A DNA stretch of 64,000 bases from Platycnemis pennipes (GCA_933228895.1 OW121848.1:82107470-82171469); one strand, 5' to 3'. Positions 46,491-58,608 are shown, counted from the stretch's first letter. Numbers and translations are program-made. The notes: a model not told the origin generated them from the sequence alone.

Positions 46491-49400
46491 ACCCCTCCTC
46501 CCGAATGCGTGACAGGCTAGAAACTTCACTAAAAATTTTTATCTTTTTGAGTTAAAGGAGCATGGCGGATGAGAAGGAAGTCTAATCTAAGCCATGTTTT
46601 AATCAGAATAATCCAAGTTTGTTGGATTTGCAATCCCTATTTCATCGAAATAAATGAGTATATATTCGTATTTTGGTGATGAGCTGAATGAAATTTGTAT
46701 GTAAGTTGTGGTATTTCATGTTTTGGAATAAAAAGTTAGTTTAAGTTGTGTGGTTTAGGAACGCGCTTGTGTTCGCTCGGTAGTAAAATGTCTCCTTTAC
46801 TGCATAGGGTCAAAGGAAGGAAAAGGCAAGAGGGAGGCATTAGTATCTTCTTGTTTTCTCAGAGATGGAAAAGCTCGTTTTCAGGATTCTAATGGGGAGG
46901 CTTGTAGTGCAGGTTTTGGGTCCAAGAGCTCCTAGTGCCAGGAAGGCCAGCCCTATATGTGCTCGACTTGACTCGTCTTTACCCGGATACATTCTCCTGC
47001 TGAGATTGCGATTTATCATGTTATGGCTGTCATCTCGAACCTCATTTCTGGGATTTTTGGCACCCCAAGAGTCCCAAAACCGTCCATTTCACCCCCTAGC
47101 TTTCTCATTGTGTTGGGTTAGGACCGTTTCCCCCATCTCCGCCCTCTAGACCGCCACTTCCACGGCATCTCCAGCACCATAAAGTTATTTTTTTCATTAA
47201 AATTAAACCTTTTTCCCGTATTGATTTATAATGCACACGTTTGTTAAACTTAGGTTATTTTTTCATTTATACTTAGAGAACTGCTTATTGTTACCCACGA
47301 ATAGCACAAGTAGGAATTATTCAGGTGTGACAGTGCATAATGCATGAATATCTGAGTTCTTAGGACCGATTAAGCAGCCAATAGTTCTCAAAATCAAATT
47401 TGTTTTTGGATTTTATTTATTACCTTAGATATCAAATACTCCTCGCGGAATTAATGACCAATTTAGTTAATTAATTTCTTTGGTATAATCCTTTAATTCC
47501 AGATATTATAGTAATTTTCCGTATCGTTGGACCTAATTTTATTCATAGCCATCTCCCATTTAACAATTTATTTAAATAGTAGTGCATGATTGGTGATAAC
47601 TCACGTATTGCCACTCATGACATGACCATGTTTTTATTAAGCATTTTTTAGTATTTTTTCTAAATGAAGTGGATGAGTATTATATATAAAAGGGTCGAAC
47701 AATAGAAATAGCAAGCGCGATTACTTTGATGGAATGATATATTGCACCCTCGGCAGCTTTCTTCTGTCAAAATGATCTCTTGGTCCCCGTTCTAGGATTA
47801 ATGTGCGAGGATCTCGCTCATTGTCCAGTTATCGGTACAGCACATCGTTGCGCACACGGCTGATGTTATTCAACTATTAATGCCAGGCTCTCGGGGACCG
47901 GCATTCCGGATTCTCAACCCCTCTACTAATGGTGCCGTCCATTGCTTCAGCGTTGGACTGGTTGTCATGAAAATGGCTACTTTTTCCCAAAGGAACTCTA
48001 AAATGGTGGAGAAGTACAACTTTCCTCCTAACCGTGCTACACATTTCCTCCTGCAGTAACGACTCAGGTTTCTGAAAATTGTTAGCTGTTAGGTTGCTGC
48101 GGGGATTGTGGAGTGAGATAGGTAGTTTCAAGATAGTTGGGCAGTAAAACCACGTAGGGCGGGCGTTTCTAACTTAGAATATTTTACATATCTTCCCACC
48201 GAAGTTACAGCACCTCTTTCGAAATTTCGATGTCTCGATTTATGGCGTCTTGTCTTTTAGCGTAAGGTTTTCCACCTTCGCGCCCATTAAATTTATGGAA
48301 ACACGGGTTCTCTTTTTTTTCTTGCAGCCATTTAGAAATCACGAGCACTGAAGATGACATCGTTATTATAATGGAGATAACATGTGCCTTTGAGCTAACG
48401 ACTGCATCGGACCGTAGATGATAGCTCCCCCCAATCATACGAGTTAAGGGTTAGCCACGGGACGAATTAAGGTGCAATGGCAATGGGCGACGCAATTCAT
48501 GGATGGAGTTAGAGAAATAATGAGTGCAACGGTGTCCTCTAAAAGTACCATGAACAAGAGTATAGCTAACGCCACAAACCGGCTGCCAAGTTGGGCGGGG
48601 AGGGAGGTCTTAACTCTTAAATTTTTCTGAAACTTGTAACCAGTTTTCTTCTCCTGTCAATAGTTAGTGTAATGAGAAGCAATTAGAGGTTTTTCAGCGA
48701 GTACTGAGTTAGATCGTCTCGGTGGTTGATACAACCATCGTGAAAGATAACGTTTATCTATCCAAAGCGTGGTAGATGCAGATGAAGATCGACTTTGAAA
48801 AGTAAGGACGGAAAATGAACTTGAACATTGGAATGTATCCTTTTATGAGGTCCCAGTTACGTTAGCTGCTTAAGCACCTTGCTAAGTCGCATGTAGGATT
48901 TGTGGTTGTGATTACATGGTTGTTGGAAGGCTTGTGTGAGGAGCAAAAAGTATTGTGTGAAGACATTTCGTATCGAATGGTTGCCTGTTTGAGAAAACAA
49001 ACAGTTTACCGCGTTCAAAGTACCATGTATTACACTCAGAGTGCTATCCACATCTCCGCAGCTGAGGCCACTGAAAATTCGTGAACACCTGGGACGTGAC
49101 GGTGACTTTTAACATTTATGGTCTCTGTTATTCTGTATTCCTCACAAATCCAGTCTCCTATGCCTCTATATTCATGTTCTCTTCAAGTCGTGTGGATGGT
49201 AATGCAAAGTAGGTGAGCCAATCATTAAGTACACTAAGATATATTCATTTAATATAAAGTGTGGGAAAACGAATTCATCGTTATCCGTAAAATACCAGAT
49301 TTATTAAATCAAATTTTATTCGTTGCCACGTTGATCACCCTACTCCAATAGTACTTTTCTGATTATGCTGGATACTCATGCCGCTAAATGATTTTTATTT

Positions 49401-50850
49401 TTGCCATTCCCTTGTGAGTTGCCTTAAGAGCAAGTCTCTGCGATATCTTGACAAGCAAGCTAGAAAGAGAAGATACCAGTAAGAGGACTGTCTCTCTGCG
49501 CTTTAGCCTTTTATTTTAATCACTAATCCCGTCATTAGTTGTAACAATAAGTGCTCATAATTATCATATTTTCAACAATTTACTAGTTCCTCTGTGGTAA
49601 AGTAAAAAAAAAACTGCTGACCAACATTTTACTTGGTTGAATGTTATCATTGCCTGAATGCCTTGGTGATGAAAGAATCATGATATCATAATACAGGCAA
49701 ACCTTAATAGGCAATTGTTTTACTATTACTTTCGTTGTTTCATATTTTGTGAACGTGAAAACCGCTGTTTTGTCATTTCCTTTGGAGGTTTCTATTTTGT
49801 CAAATATTGTTTTTTCGATGCATATATATGAAAAGTAAATAAAATGGAATCAAGCATTTTGTTCCCGTCATGTTAATGGTAAATTGAGTTAAAATGGATA
49901 TAAAATTGTGTTAAATAGATTGGAGTATACCGTTAAGTTTTGGAAATATATTGCTATTAATTTAGAAATCTAAAGGATTACAATTTAAAAAATGTTTGAA
50001 AAGCCCAGAGACTGTCAGCACATATAATGTTGAAAACTTAAGTGGAAATAAATGTAGAAAACCTAATATAACTCGGATTAAAAATCTTCATCTAAAGACC
50101 TTGCATCTAAATTGAGAAATATGTCATTCTATATAAATATATTGTTTTAAAAAGAGGACCTTAAATTCTAAGTCTCTAGCTAAACCTAGATTTGTCTGGA
50201 CATTAAATGTCTCCCTGGACAAATTTTGTCTCCCTTAGAAAAAAGCTATAACCAAAACCGATTATTGCCCCTGAGTGTGATAAAAATATTTTACTTTAGG
50301 TACTTATATTTCGATAGCTACGTACTAAATATATATTCTGTGTAAAAAAATGGTTTTCCCTAACACTAGCTGATAATTATTAAGTATAAAATTGCATTGA
50401 ATTGAAAATAATTGAAATTGCATGTTTCTTTAAAGTGTAATGCTGTGCTATTGATTGGCGCATTATGGTAACATCACGGTTTAAAAAACGAATAGTAATG
50501 TATGGTGTCCATGAAATTGCTGATAGAAATATAAATGTTAACTTTAACATTTGGTGACCAATTCCCCCCCGTTTGCCACGGGGCTGAAGAAATGATACAC
50601 TATTGATTTTTGCTTATCAAGCAACCTATGTTAAAATACTCTTTGAGTTTGACAAATTAAGTTCCATTCTTCCGTATGTCGTCTTATAAACTGCGTAATG
50701 GGTCGTGCAAAAAAAATTTGCCCTAAAGTCAGTGTAAATTAACTTCAAATCTTCAGAAACCGACTTTTGGTATGTAATGTTTTCTATGAGATTTCTTAAT
50801 ACCCATTTTTCAAGTGGCTAAGAGAATATTTTTATCTTATGCTCTGTCGA
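46491..50850. other. AT-rich DNA without recognised gene
   Basis: Open frames of up to 94 codons (46865-47149 plus, 47877-48131 minus) show no domain. A faint resemblance to the LINE 3' end occurs at about 47582-47620 but is too short to call. From 49500 to 50850 the DNA is very AT-rich and featureless. Confidence 0.4.
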
Positions 50851-50852
50851 TT

Positions 50853-50873
50853 TATATATATATATATATATAA
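50853..50873. repeat. (TA)n microsatellite
   Basis: An uninterrupted TA run sits just outside the left arm of the Penelope-like inverted pair. A matching TA run flanks the right arm at 52498-52517. (TA)n tracts next to element ends may be target or slippage products. Confidence 0.9.
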
Positions 50874-51014
50874 AATATGTAGAAGAGAGAGAAGAGATGT
50901 CCTAATAAATGCTAGCAACAAGGTGTTGAGGGTGGGGGTGAAGGAAAGGATAATCAGTGGACACTTACCAGTAGATGACCCATGGAGAGCCTGGTGTCCA
51001 CTGCGCTTTGGAGC

Positions 51015-51039
51015 TTTCGGGTCACGAACCCTTCTTCAG
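51015..51039 (-). ncRNA. Hammerhead-ribozyme-like core, copy A
   Basis: The minus strand carries CTGAAGA, then AGGGTTCGTGACCC (a 4-bp stem, GGGT/ACCC), then GAAA. This is the CUGANGA-stem II-GAAA core arrangement of hammerhead ribozymes, which are known from Penelope-like element termini. There is one extra A before stem II, and I could not draw convincing stems I and III with a proper cleavage triplet, so it may be a relic. Confidence 0.45.
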
Positions 51040-51189
51040 CTGGAGGAGATCACTACTGGGGTGTCACACTGGAGTCAAGGGTTTCGGTTGGTGTGTGAAA
51101 AGGGGATTGGCTAGGGTAAAAAGGAGGGAGGGGGAAGAGGGTGGACTAGGAAGGGGAAATGGAGAGGGAAATTGGACGGGTGGAGAAAG

Positions 51190-51965
51190 CTAGCGAATGT
51201 TGATGCCGGGAGAAGTGGTTGATTTTAATATGGAAATATAGGCGAGCTCCCAGTGACGGAGCTCTAACGTAGATGTTTCAGGTGGGAATGCTCTGATTAC
51301 CTTCACTCTGAAGCAGTCATTGAAGGGAAGGTTATGAGAATTGGCGTGCTCGGCTACTGGCAACCTTAAATGTCGGGTGACACTGCTCCTATGGTTATTG
51401 ATTCGCATATTAAAAGAGGTGGTCGTCAGTCCTATATAGAAGGCCTGGCAGTGATTACAGGAAATTTCATAAATTACATTACTCGAAGAGCAGGTTCCTC
51501 GAGAATGTATTTGGTATGTGACGTTTGTAACCGGGCTGATAAAGGAGTGGGAATGGGAGTTAATGGGGCATGTGAGGCATCTGGGTTTGTTACAGGGATG
51601 TGAGCCAATCGGTTGGAGATCGGAGGCACAAACTGATGATGGTAGTTGTATCTCGCGAATCCAAAGGCTGTTTTGGAGATTGGTAGGACGACGAAAGGAA
51701 AGCACGGGAGGTCTCGGGATAAGTGAGGAAGTTAAGGGGGAAGATAAAAGAATACATTGGGCTGACTTAAAGATAGTTTTTAATGCAAAATCTAGGCCCG
51801 GATGAAACGTGGTGGCGAAGATGGTAAGATTATTTGGTGATATTTCTTCTGGCTCTGCTGTTGAGCGTGGCCCGTTGCGGGGAGCGCACGCCTTGGCCAG
51901 CTGCTCTCGGACTATTGAGGGTGGGTAACCACGGTTGAGGAAGGCTGATTCCAGGTCTTTTAAGG
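51190..51965 (-). pseudogene. PLE reverse transcriptase C-terminus and GIY-YIG endonuclease (5'-truncated)
   Basis: About 258 codons are open on the minus strand, from just after a TAG at the inversion junction to a stop at 51190-51192. The order is LKDLESAFLNRGYPPS (linker after the RT), FHPGLDFALKTIFKSAQ, PPVLSFRRPTNLQNSLW (a conserved PLE block), CNKPRCLTCP (cysteine motif before the endonuclease), then GTCSSSNVIYEISCNHCQ and FYIGLTTTSFNMRINNHRS (GIY-YIG region), ending SILKSTTSPGINIR. The catalytic RT motifs are missing, so the copy is truncated, but the remaining frame has no stops and is relatively young. The first available start codon (GTG at 51705) is not meaningful. Confidence 0.9.
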
Positions 51966-51966
51966 T

Positions 51967-52500
51967 CTATATAGGACTGACGACCACCTATTTTAATATG
52001 CGAATCAATAACCATAGGAGCAGTGTCACCCGACATTTAAGGTTGCCAGTAGCCGAGCACGCCAATTCTCATAACCTTCCCTTCAATGACTGCTTCAGAG
52101 TGAAGGTAATCAGAGCATTCCCACCTGAAACATCTACGTTAGAGCTCCGTCACTGGGAGCTCGCCTATATTTCCATATTAAAATCAACCACTTCTCCCGG
52201 CATCAACATTCGCTAGCTTTCTCCACCCGTCCAATTTCCCTCTCCATTTCCCCTTCCTAGTCCACCCTCTTCCCCCTCCCTCCTTTCTACCCTAGCCAAT
52301 CCCCTTTTCACACACCAACCGAAACCCTTGACTCCAGTGTGACACCCCAGTAGTGATCTCCTCCAGCTGAAGAAGGGTTCGTGACCCGAAAGCTCCAAAG
52401 CGCAGTGGACACCAGGCTCTCCATGGGTCATCTACTGGTAAGTGTCCACTGATTATCCTTTCCTTCACCCCCACCCTCAACACCTTGTTGCTAGCATTTA
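51967..52500 (+). mobile_element. Penelope-like element 3' end, inverted copy B
   Basis: This 534-bp arm is the reverse complement of 50906-51439, equal in length, with two substitutions noticed (one changing LTTTSF to LTTTYF). It encodes YIGLTTTYFNMRINNHRS through ...TTSPGINIR and then the 3' UTR. Together with copy A it forms a fold-back with a 527-bp spacer (51440-51966). The spacer is the part of copy A that copy B lacks. Confidence 0.92.
52367..52391 (+). ncRNA. Hammerhead-ribozyme-like core, copy B
   Basis: Identical to the core at 51015-51039 on the opposite strand: CTGAAGA, stem-loop GGGT-TCGTG-ACCC, GAAA. It is followed by CAGTGGACAC (52403-52412) and GTGTCCACTG (52442-52451), which can pair as a perfect 10-bp stem extended by CAG/CTG. 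The same caveats as for copy A apply. Confidence 0.45.
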
Positions 52501-52517
52501 TATATATATATATATAT
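52498..52517. repeat. (TA)n microsatellite
   Basis: The TA run directly abuts the right arm of the Penelope-like inverted pair and mirrors the one at 50853-50873. Confidence 0.9.
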
Positions 52518-52679
52518 TGCGTCACCATCCTCCTTTAAGCTTCATGACTTTCGTCATTCCTGAGGATTTAAAAAGCGAGCCAGTGAGGACGAGAATCATT
52601 CCTGTGCTGGGTATTGGGATGGAGGAAAAGGAACGTGATTTCGTCTCCCATTTAATGCTAGTCCCCTAGCATGCGGCGA

Positions 52680-53330
52680 TATTAGTGTTAAGGCTTTATT
52701 CTTCATCACGGTGTAATTTCCAGCGGCATCCGCGCCCTCTTTCTCGTGGATCTATCGTCTCTATCTATTTCCCTCCACCCTCTGTTCTCTCTCACATCCA
52801 CCCATCTCATATTCCCTCCCTCTGTTTTACCCCCCCATTTGGCATTTCTCTCCCGCCGCGGACCGAGCCTCGAGTCGTACGAAGCCTCGCGATGCATTGT
52901 GTGCGCGCTGTGTGACGTCACATCCCGCTTATTAGAAAGAGCTCGTCCGGGTTCGCGAACGTTTTCTATCTCTCTCTCTCTCTTATTCCCTTCTCTCTTA
53001 TTCCCTTCTCTCTCCTTTTCATCCTCTCTCTCGTTTTTATTTTTAGTTTCCTCCATTTCTCGGTTGATTGTGCTTTGTTTTCTTGCATCTCTACTGCTTC
53101 TCCTTGGGTAAATATGTATGTGCTCGAAAATAGATGCATTTTGTGTTCTCGTCTTTCGTCTGCAGAAGAAGAACAGGGGCGCTTGGGCCGAATGCAGCGC
53201 GTTGCCATCTTCCCTCCACGGGGGAACTTTCTGCTTTCCATTGAGACCACTAGGTGGTGTTCATGCTCCGTGTGGCAATAATAAGAAGTGCGCGATGAAT
53301 TTTGGCGTGAAGCTGACGAATTTAGGCGTG
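52680..53330. other. CT-rich and CpG-containing island with CTCF-like site
   Basis: The plus strand is strongly pyrimidine-rich at 52730-52860 and 52965-53060, with a (TC)n run near 52969-52983, and CpGs cluster at 52845-52955. CCACTAGGTGGTG at 53247-53259 resembles the core CTCF recognition sequence. Frames here (52746-53111 plus, 52706-53056 minus) are composition-driven. Confidence 0.4.
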
Positions 53331-55500
53331 AAGCTTGGCTTCATTTGCATATTGATTTCAAGATGGTGATTGAATGTGGAAATTATGGATGCATGTGTTC
53401 TATTTTCTTTCCTCTTATAATAATTGGGCTAACATGTGGAGGCTTTTTTTGAGTCATTAGGCACTGAATGCTAAATTAAAAATTTACATCATTTTCAGTC
53501 TACCTATCGGTGAATATATATTTCTGACTGTCTTATGGGTGTCCCTGTCACTGATCAACATTCTATGAGGTGAAATTAATATCGAATGTCGCTAAATTTA
53601 AGTTAGAAATTAAAAGGTCTTTAGAATGAAAATGACATGACTGACGTGTACCCATAATCATTCGTGTCATCGAGAATTGATTCATTTTGTATATTAATGC
53701 TAATTTCAATATTGTCTGATCACTCATTGTTTACATTTTTAGAGAAATATTCCTGTTCTTCGAGCGTTCTTCTTATGTTGCAATGACTCACTTTATCACC
53801 ACTGAAAAATCGACGGTTTCTTAGGTCCTGTTTAATATTTTTAAATGTAAAACACCTGTTTTACATTTTTTGCCTATTTAATTGAAGATTCGTAAATAAA
53901 ATGCGGCCAATTTATTGTGGCGTGGAAATGGATGTTCTAATTAGAAGAAATACATCAACTGTAGAAGTACTTTTATCATGATAATGATGTGGAGCTTATA
54001 TACATCGGGAAAAAATTATTTTTTGGATCAAGATTGTTGTGCATTGGTATGCACCGAAATTCTTATGTTAATAGATGGTCGTAGAATAGTAAGAATGGAG
54101 ATGTGTGTAGAAAAATTAGAAAAATAGTTGGTTAGAGGAAAAGATACATTAAGTAGGTACTAAATAAAATAATCGTAAGGATCTCTGGGTAAAATTTAGA
54201 GAAGGCAAACGATAAGTAAAGATAAAGAGAGGTAGCAGTATATTAGGGATGTTTTCAAAATTAATGGACATATAGTAGGAGGGGAACGGATGATAATCAT
54301 GGTAAAATTTATGCAGTGTATAATGCGTAAATAATTACATTCAGACCGACTATCTTTTATCCTAGATTATTTGCAAGTATGATGCGAAAACTTTCTGATG
54401 TGATGAAGTTTTCGAGAAACGTTTTTATTCCTATACCAATGGAAACTTTGTAATCGTTTAAATGAAATTCAATCATGACCATGGTAATTATACTTTCAAT
54501 TTGTATGTTCAGAGTTGCTGCATGCTATTTCCAACCCTTTTTATGTAATTCCTAAAAAAAAACTTTTACTACATTAAATCCCTGTTCAAATCTTCTTATT
54601 TTTCTAATATTAAAATAAGATATTTCTACGCCCATACAACTATCATTCGTAGTAATATCATAATATATGGACATTTTCCGCGGAGCTTCTCATAGGTGAT
54701 GGCGGGCTAGGCAAGTGGTGAGAGGTGTTCATGTAGACTATCTATCAGGGTGTGGGAAGAAGCCGTTGTGGTTTAGGAATTGAGACGGTTCGACGTGTTT
54801 TGAGTCAGCCCCGCATTTCAAGGCGCTTCAAACCTCGATAAAAGACGCAGGGATGGGAATGGAATGGTGAGGAGGGGAGAGAGGAGAGATACTCGGCATC
54901 GGCTATAGCTTAACGAAATGCACAAAAGGGCCGCATCCGACGGATGGAGTACTGAACTAGAAGTGCTCTCCATGAGACAGTCAAGTAGTCAGTCGACACA
55001 AGCGGGGAATGACTAGGATTGCAACCTCTTGACTGGTCCATTCCATGGGTTAAAAAAATTAAAAATCCGCGAGAATAAAGTTAGAGATGATTCTCCGAAA
55101 TGGTTGTTACCCCAGCAGCTGAAATTAATTCTGTAAAATTCCTCTAAATCACTTCATTATTGGAATGTTTTAAACTTGAAAAAATGAATCACCAGCAATG
55201 AAAATCTTTAGTTGCCAATTTAAGCAAAGGATGCCTATTTTGGTGGAATGCCATATTTTTGAACTCCTGGAGATATCTGTTTCCCGCCGGGTGAGACTTA
55301 CACGTCCGATTGCGGTGAGTTGGAATCCCGTGAGAGGTGGCAACCCTGGGCTTGCAAAAAAAATACACTAAATCCACCTATTCACATCTCAGTCTTATTT
55401 ATAATTGGTCCTCTCCTTATAATAATGGTGATGCGTACCGCTGGGAAGGAATCAAAAATATCGCGGCGTTGGTGAAGATACCTTAATGGTATTTGAAACG
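53331..55500. other. AT-rich DNA, nothing recognised
   Basis: No ORF above 62 codons is credible and no repeat structure was found. A GC-richer patch at 55280-55340 has no recognisable identity. Confidence 0.4.
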
Positions 55501-56120
55501 ACGGTAACGTCTTGTTCTCGTTCCGTTCCCGAGACAGTGTGAATAATCCCGTACTCTTTCTGTCTTCATCACCTAAATTTGATACAATAGCGCGGTATGG
55601 AAATATCACAAAAAAATCGAAGCGTGCACATCGATGTTCTCTCTCAATGTCTGCATCCTTGTGCCCTCCCCTCCGCCGCCTGCCTCCCTCCCTCCCCGCT
55701 ACATCCTTCCCTCGCGACCCCGCCCCTCACCTCCCCTTCCTGCTCGATCTCCGTCGGGGTGAAGGTACGATGAGACGGCTAACGGGGAAGCTACGGTAAA
55801 CCGCCGCGTGTGCTGCCCTTTCGCCGTCTTTACCGTTCTCTTGGCCCGCTAACCTGACGACCACCTCGCGAAGTGGGGGCGGGATGGATGTATTACTTAC
55901 GCCTCCCCTCCCGAGGGAGTCGCACCACCAGTACTCCCTTTCCACTTCCATCGCCAGTCCTTTCATCCCTCCTACGCTTAGGTTTTTTTTTCTTTCCTTG
56001 CTCGCGCAGCCGCTGAAGGTCACGTAATATGGTTTAGTGAGGCAAAAACGTCTTCCTCTTTCCCGTTCCCCTTCTCCCTTCCATCATCTCTCCGTGTCTT
56101 GCGATCAACTTAATCGTTTT
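55500..56120. other. Pyrimidine-rich CpG-containing island
   Basis: CpGs and CT-rich tracts span about 55620-56060 (CCTCCCTCCCTCCCCGCTAC at 55682-55701). Overlapping frames at 55512-55799 (plus) and 55727-56023 (minus) have no recognised domain. It may be a promoter-type island. Confidence 0.4.
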
Positions 56121-56945
56121 CTTCTGTGGTGGAATATATCCGGCTGCTAGAATTTTTTTCCCTACTCCGTCGACGTTGGGATCAATCAAAGGAGGCAATC
56201 GAGTTTGATAATGACCGCAAGTGAACCGCTGGGGATTTGAAGGATCTTGATGTCGCCTTTTGACGATTATGGACGTCGGCGACCGGCAATTTTATCACCA
56301 CGAGATTGCTTGTCCGATAACGGCGTCTGTATGCTGTTGGCATGACGATGCAGATTGCAGATTTGTCAAAACCTCCTCACTTATTACAAGCGACTAAAGT
56401 ATGCTAATTACGATGGTTTTATAGGTGTTTTCTTTCCATAGTTTTGCATACTTAAACGTCATAAAGATATCTGTTGGCTCAGTGAACTCATGTTGACGTC
56501 ATAAATTGCGTTTGCTGAACTCTCCATGTAACTAACCAATCTCTCTTGCCAACTTGAAACAACGTGATCTCGTCAAATCGAATGTTTGAAGATGGATATC
56601 GTATAGATTTTCTTTTGGGAGATTCTATTGAGCAAGAATTACGGTTTTCTAGATCCAAAATGAGAATTTAATAACATGAAGTTTAGTTGATATTTTAGGG
56701 AATCTTTTTTTCATGCGTGTTTTGTAAGAATTAAAATAGTTTCTCTATCTAATTAACAAATTTAATAATGTTGGTTGTATACAGGTATAATTAGGCGTGG
56801 GATACATATATTTATATATATATATTATCTCTCTTTCATCTTATTTATTTTGTTTTAACTTATACAATAGTCTTCCATTTATTAAAATCTATGTTAAATG
56901 AAACGCAATAGCTATTCTGTTTTCTGTGACTATTGGAACAATGAA
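56121..56945. other. Ordinary AT-rich DNA with (TA)n near 56.8 kb
   Basis: An imperfect TA run lies at about 56807-56825. No gene or mobile element is recognised. Confidence 0.4.
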
Positions 56946-56946
56946 A

Positions 56947-57264
56947 CATAGATATAAATGTAAGAACAAACAATCAAAAGATTCTATGGAGTTTTGTGTC
57001 ACTTGTGGGCTTTCATTTTTATCGATCGCAATTAGTGTGCTGGAAAAACCTACTTATTCTACGATGGTATAATGGAAAGTTTTTAATATCAATTGTGATT
57101 TTTGCATAGATATAAATGTAAGAACAAACAATCAAAAGATTCTATGGAGTTTTGTGTCACTTGTGGGCTTTCATTTTTATCGATCGCAATTAGTGTGCTG
57201 GAAAAACCTACTTATTCTACGATGGTATAATGGAAAGTTTTTAATATCAATTGTGATTTTTGCA
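56947..57264 (+). repeat. Perfect 158-bp tandem duplication
   Basis: The unit starting CATAGATATAAATGTAAG at 56947 repeats at 57105 with no difference found over its full length, ending ATTGTGATTTTTGCA. It has no coding capacity. Perfect identity means a very recent duplication or an assembly/haplotype artefact. Confidence 0.95.
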
Positions 57265-58454
57265 AGTTTTAAATATTAATAGTGACATTGATCAATGTAA
57301 TGGACAATATATCTGAGGAAATATTTAAACTATCATGTGCAAATACATTTCCTTAAAGACAGTACAACGGTTTCTTGAATTTTCATTTATGAGTTTAGAA
57401 TGCAGATGGGAGTGATGTTCCGTAGAAAACGTAATATCTAACAATAGTTCGCGATTCGCATAACGCGCCTTCGTGATTACATTCATGAAGAGCGTACACC
57501 CTAGAAAAGTTAGATGATGAATATTGAGAAGGAAGTACATTTAATATACTGTTCCAAGAAATAAGAGCCATCTCGTAATTTACGGAGAAATACACGAAGC
57601 TTGAAACCGTAAATTTTATTAAAAATGTAATAAGACATTCTCGCTCAAGTTTCCACCTTCTTCGAACACCCCGCCATTCGGAACCTAAATGCTTGATCGC
57701 CGTTGGATGATGCATTTAACCGGCATTATTCCTAGAACTAATTGTTTGATGTGAACTTAGCAAGGACGCGAAATGCTTTCTTGTTTTTCACTGCAAACGA
57801 AGACGCCACCGGGTACACAACTATGTATGAAAGATAAGGTTGGCGAACTCTCCCTCCAGTACACATTATCTCCTTGAGGCTGCTAATTATTACTCATTCG
57901 TAAATTCTAATAAGAATTCAAATATTTGCACTTTCATTAATTTGAGTTTTTTTCTTTTCAGGTGAGTTCCCTTCCTTTTTATGGGATAAATAGCCTACAC
58001 GTCATATTCTATTGCTCTTCGTATCGCGTGGGGTATTCGAAGAAACGGTAAGTTCTTTTGTATTTGGTGAACTTTTTCTCATTTTCTCATAATGTCAGTA
58101 CTCAGTGTGGTAGCAGCTTGCTTTATTTACCCTAGGAAATACATTTTTGTCATTAATTTTCCACGCATAACGCTCACACCTTAATTTTAGCTAAGTATCT
58201 CTATATCTCCCAAAATTTTGCTGCGTGTTTGGAAGCACAGGAAAGTCATGTGCATACTCGTTTTAGTTTCTCAAGGCGTCTATCTTCGTCGGACAGCTAG
58301 GATTTCTTCATTCCATCTAATGACGTAAAGCAAACTAGGACGGAAGATATAAACCTTGGGGACGTATGAGGGAGTGTCCTGGCTCTTGACGTTAATCAAT
58401 CATGTTACCAACAAGTTAGCTGTTAGCATGTTTGTCTCTCAGAAAGTTAGATTT
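57265..58454. other. AT-rich DNA, nothing recognised
   Basis: Minus-strand frames at 57325-57540 and 57395-57715 overlap and lack domains. A pyrimidine run followed by AG at about 57947-57960 could be a splice acceptor, but no coding exon follows. Confidence 0.35.
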
Positions 58455-58608
58455 TAAGATACTCTTACGGTTCAGATTAAATTCCACCGTCTAACCATAG
58501 GTTAATCTAAAGACAAACACGACATGCATTCCCTTGGTAGGATTCAAACCTGCGACATATTCAGTTCGTTGTCAGTTTATCACATTATTGTGCCAGGGTA
58601 GCCGGCTC
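58455..58608 (-). mobile_element. tRNA-derived SINE, minus strand
   Basis: On the minus strand an A-box-like TGGCACAATAA (58595-58585) and a B-box-like GGTTTGAATCC (58550-58540) lie 34 bases apart. They are followed by a body containing TTAACCTATGGTTAGACGGT. That body matches the SINE at 62055-62235 (CCTTAGGTTAGACGATGTGA), so both belong to one family. It is diverged and probably inactive. Confidence 0.7.

Larger units (their letters stand above)
50906..51966 (-). mobile_element. Penelope-like element, 5'-truncated copy A
   Basis: Reading on the minus strand, this copy contains the C-terminal part of a PLE polyprotein (51966 down to 51190), then about 280 bp of 3' UTR with a hammerhead-like core (51015-51039) and a strong hairpin (50955-51003). 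Its last 534 bp are repeated in inverted orientation at 51967-52500. PLEs are retroelements with a telomerase-related reverse transcriptase and, usually, a GIY-YIG endonuclease. Only the region after the RT core is present here. Confidence 0.88.

Noticed and set aside
47582..47620. Fourth LINE 3' end
   Set aside because: TGCATGATTGGTGATAACTC resembles the 5405 fragment, but the diagnostic CCACACACC and CAGGGTATT blocks are absent.
50906..52500. LINE-type twin-priming inversion
   Set aside because: Twin priming gives two different parts of an element in opposite orientation. Here both arms carry the same 3' end.
52213..52528. Frames of 72 and 78 codons repeated in both PLE arms
   Set aside because: They are antisense shadows of the PLE 3' UTR. 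They appear twice only because the DNA is an inverted duplicate.
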